The notes beneath the pieces were generated by a model. It had not been told where the DNA came from. It searched no databases and saw nothing but the letters and a program-made list of their open reading frames with translations. A stretch of 15,509 nt of DNA, taken from the NCBI GenBank assembly GCA_030747075.1, contig JASLLL010000045.1, positions 1-15,509 of the forward strand. Direction: 5' to 3'. Numbering within the stretch: position 1 is the first letter of the stretch; every line of letters starts with the position of its first letter. This document shows, one piece after another, positions 15,432-15,509 of the stretch. A program made the position numbers and the translations under genes. Source of the DNA: Gemmatimonadota bacterium (GTDB taxonomy: Bacteria > ARS69).

Positions 15432-15509
15432 TTACTCCGTAATATCCGTGACGACACCGGCACCGACCGTCCGACCGCCCTCGCGAATGGCGAACCGAAG
15501 TTCCTTCTC
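15432..15509 (-). CDS. tuf: Elongation factor Tu, C-terminal fragment (gene runs off the right edge)
   Basis: The last 25 codons of an EF-Tu gene are visible, ending RFAIREGGRTVGAGVVTDITE and TAA. This is the diagnostic end of domain III (FAIREGGRTVGAGVV), which binds tRNA and EF-Ts. The start lies outside the window. This is the tufB-type position upstream of rpmG, tRNA-Trp, secE and nusG. It is a separate gene from the EF-Tu fragment at 1-65; the visible parts do not overlap in the protein, so their identity cannot be compared here. Confidence 0.97.
   Translation of the reverse strand, partial: EKELRFAIREGGRTVGAGVVTDITE

Noticed and set aside
15098-15463. Minus-strand open frame spanning rpmG, the tRNA and the secE leader
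   Set aside because: It reads through a tRNA gene and a real L33 gene in another frame; it is a shadow.
1-15509. Mobile elements, CRISPR arrays, prophage or defence genes
   Set aside because: No transposase, integrase, spaced direct repeats or unknown ORF cluster is present; the genes are all core translation and transcription genes in a conserved order.

Overview
The window is a bacterial housekeeping block: a continuous minus-strand run of translation and transcription genes of the classical rif (tuf-secE-nusG-rplKAJL-rpoBC) and str (rpsL-rpsG-fusA-tuf) clusters, joined head to tail. Every gene reads right to left. I found no mobile element, CRISPR array, phage gene or unknown protein family, and no undescribed protein system. 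The DNA is GC-rich, and the proteins are clearly bacterial: beta and beta' are separate, both zinc sites of beta' are present, and L33 keeps four cysteines. The rpoC-rpsL-rpsG-fusA-tuf linkage occurs in many phyla. My guess is a GC-rich uncultivated or little-studied Gram-negative lineage, but nothing here fixes the phylum.

Layout in the direction of transcription (right to left): 3' end of a tuf gene (15509-15432), rpmG, tRNA-Trp(CCA) with encoded CCA, secE, nusG, rplK, rplA, rplJ, rplL, rpoB, rpoC, rpsL, rpsG, fusA, and the first codons of a second tuf gene (65-1). The cluster is therefore bracketed by two EF-Tu genes, each cut by a window edge. Spacers are short (11-145 nt) except for 273 nt between rpsG and fusA. 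No gene-free stretch exceeds 300 nt.

The genes make one functional set. secE supplies the translocon anchor. nusG links RNA polymerase to ribosomes. L11, L1, L10 and L12 build the factor-binding stalk and the L1 stalk. RpoB and RpoC form the polymerase core. S12 and S7 sit in the decoding and head regions of the 30S subunit, and EF-G and EF-Tu drive elongation.

The part worth a second look is the RNA between genes. The rplL-rpoB spacer holds two strong, mutually exclusive hairpins and a third against the rpoB ribosome binding site. The rpsG-fusA and fusA-tuf spacers are also densely foldable. Two hairpins in the str region share an identical AGGAA pentaloop, and one of them overlaps a good sigma70-like promoter just before rpsL. 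The usual long L10 leader before rplJ is missing, since only 11 nt separate rplA and rplJ, and L10 carries an acidic C-terminal tail of about 54 residues. Four genes (nusG, rpoB, rpoC, rpsL) appear to start at GTG or TTG, supported by their Shine-Dalgarno positions.
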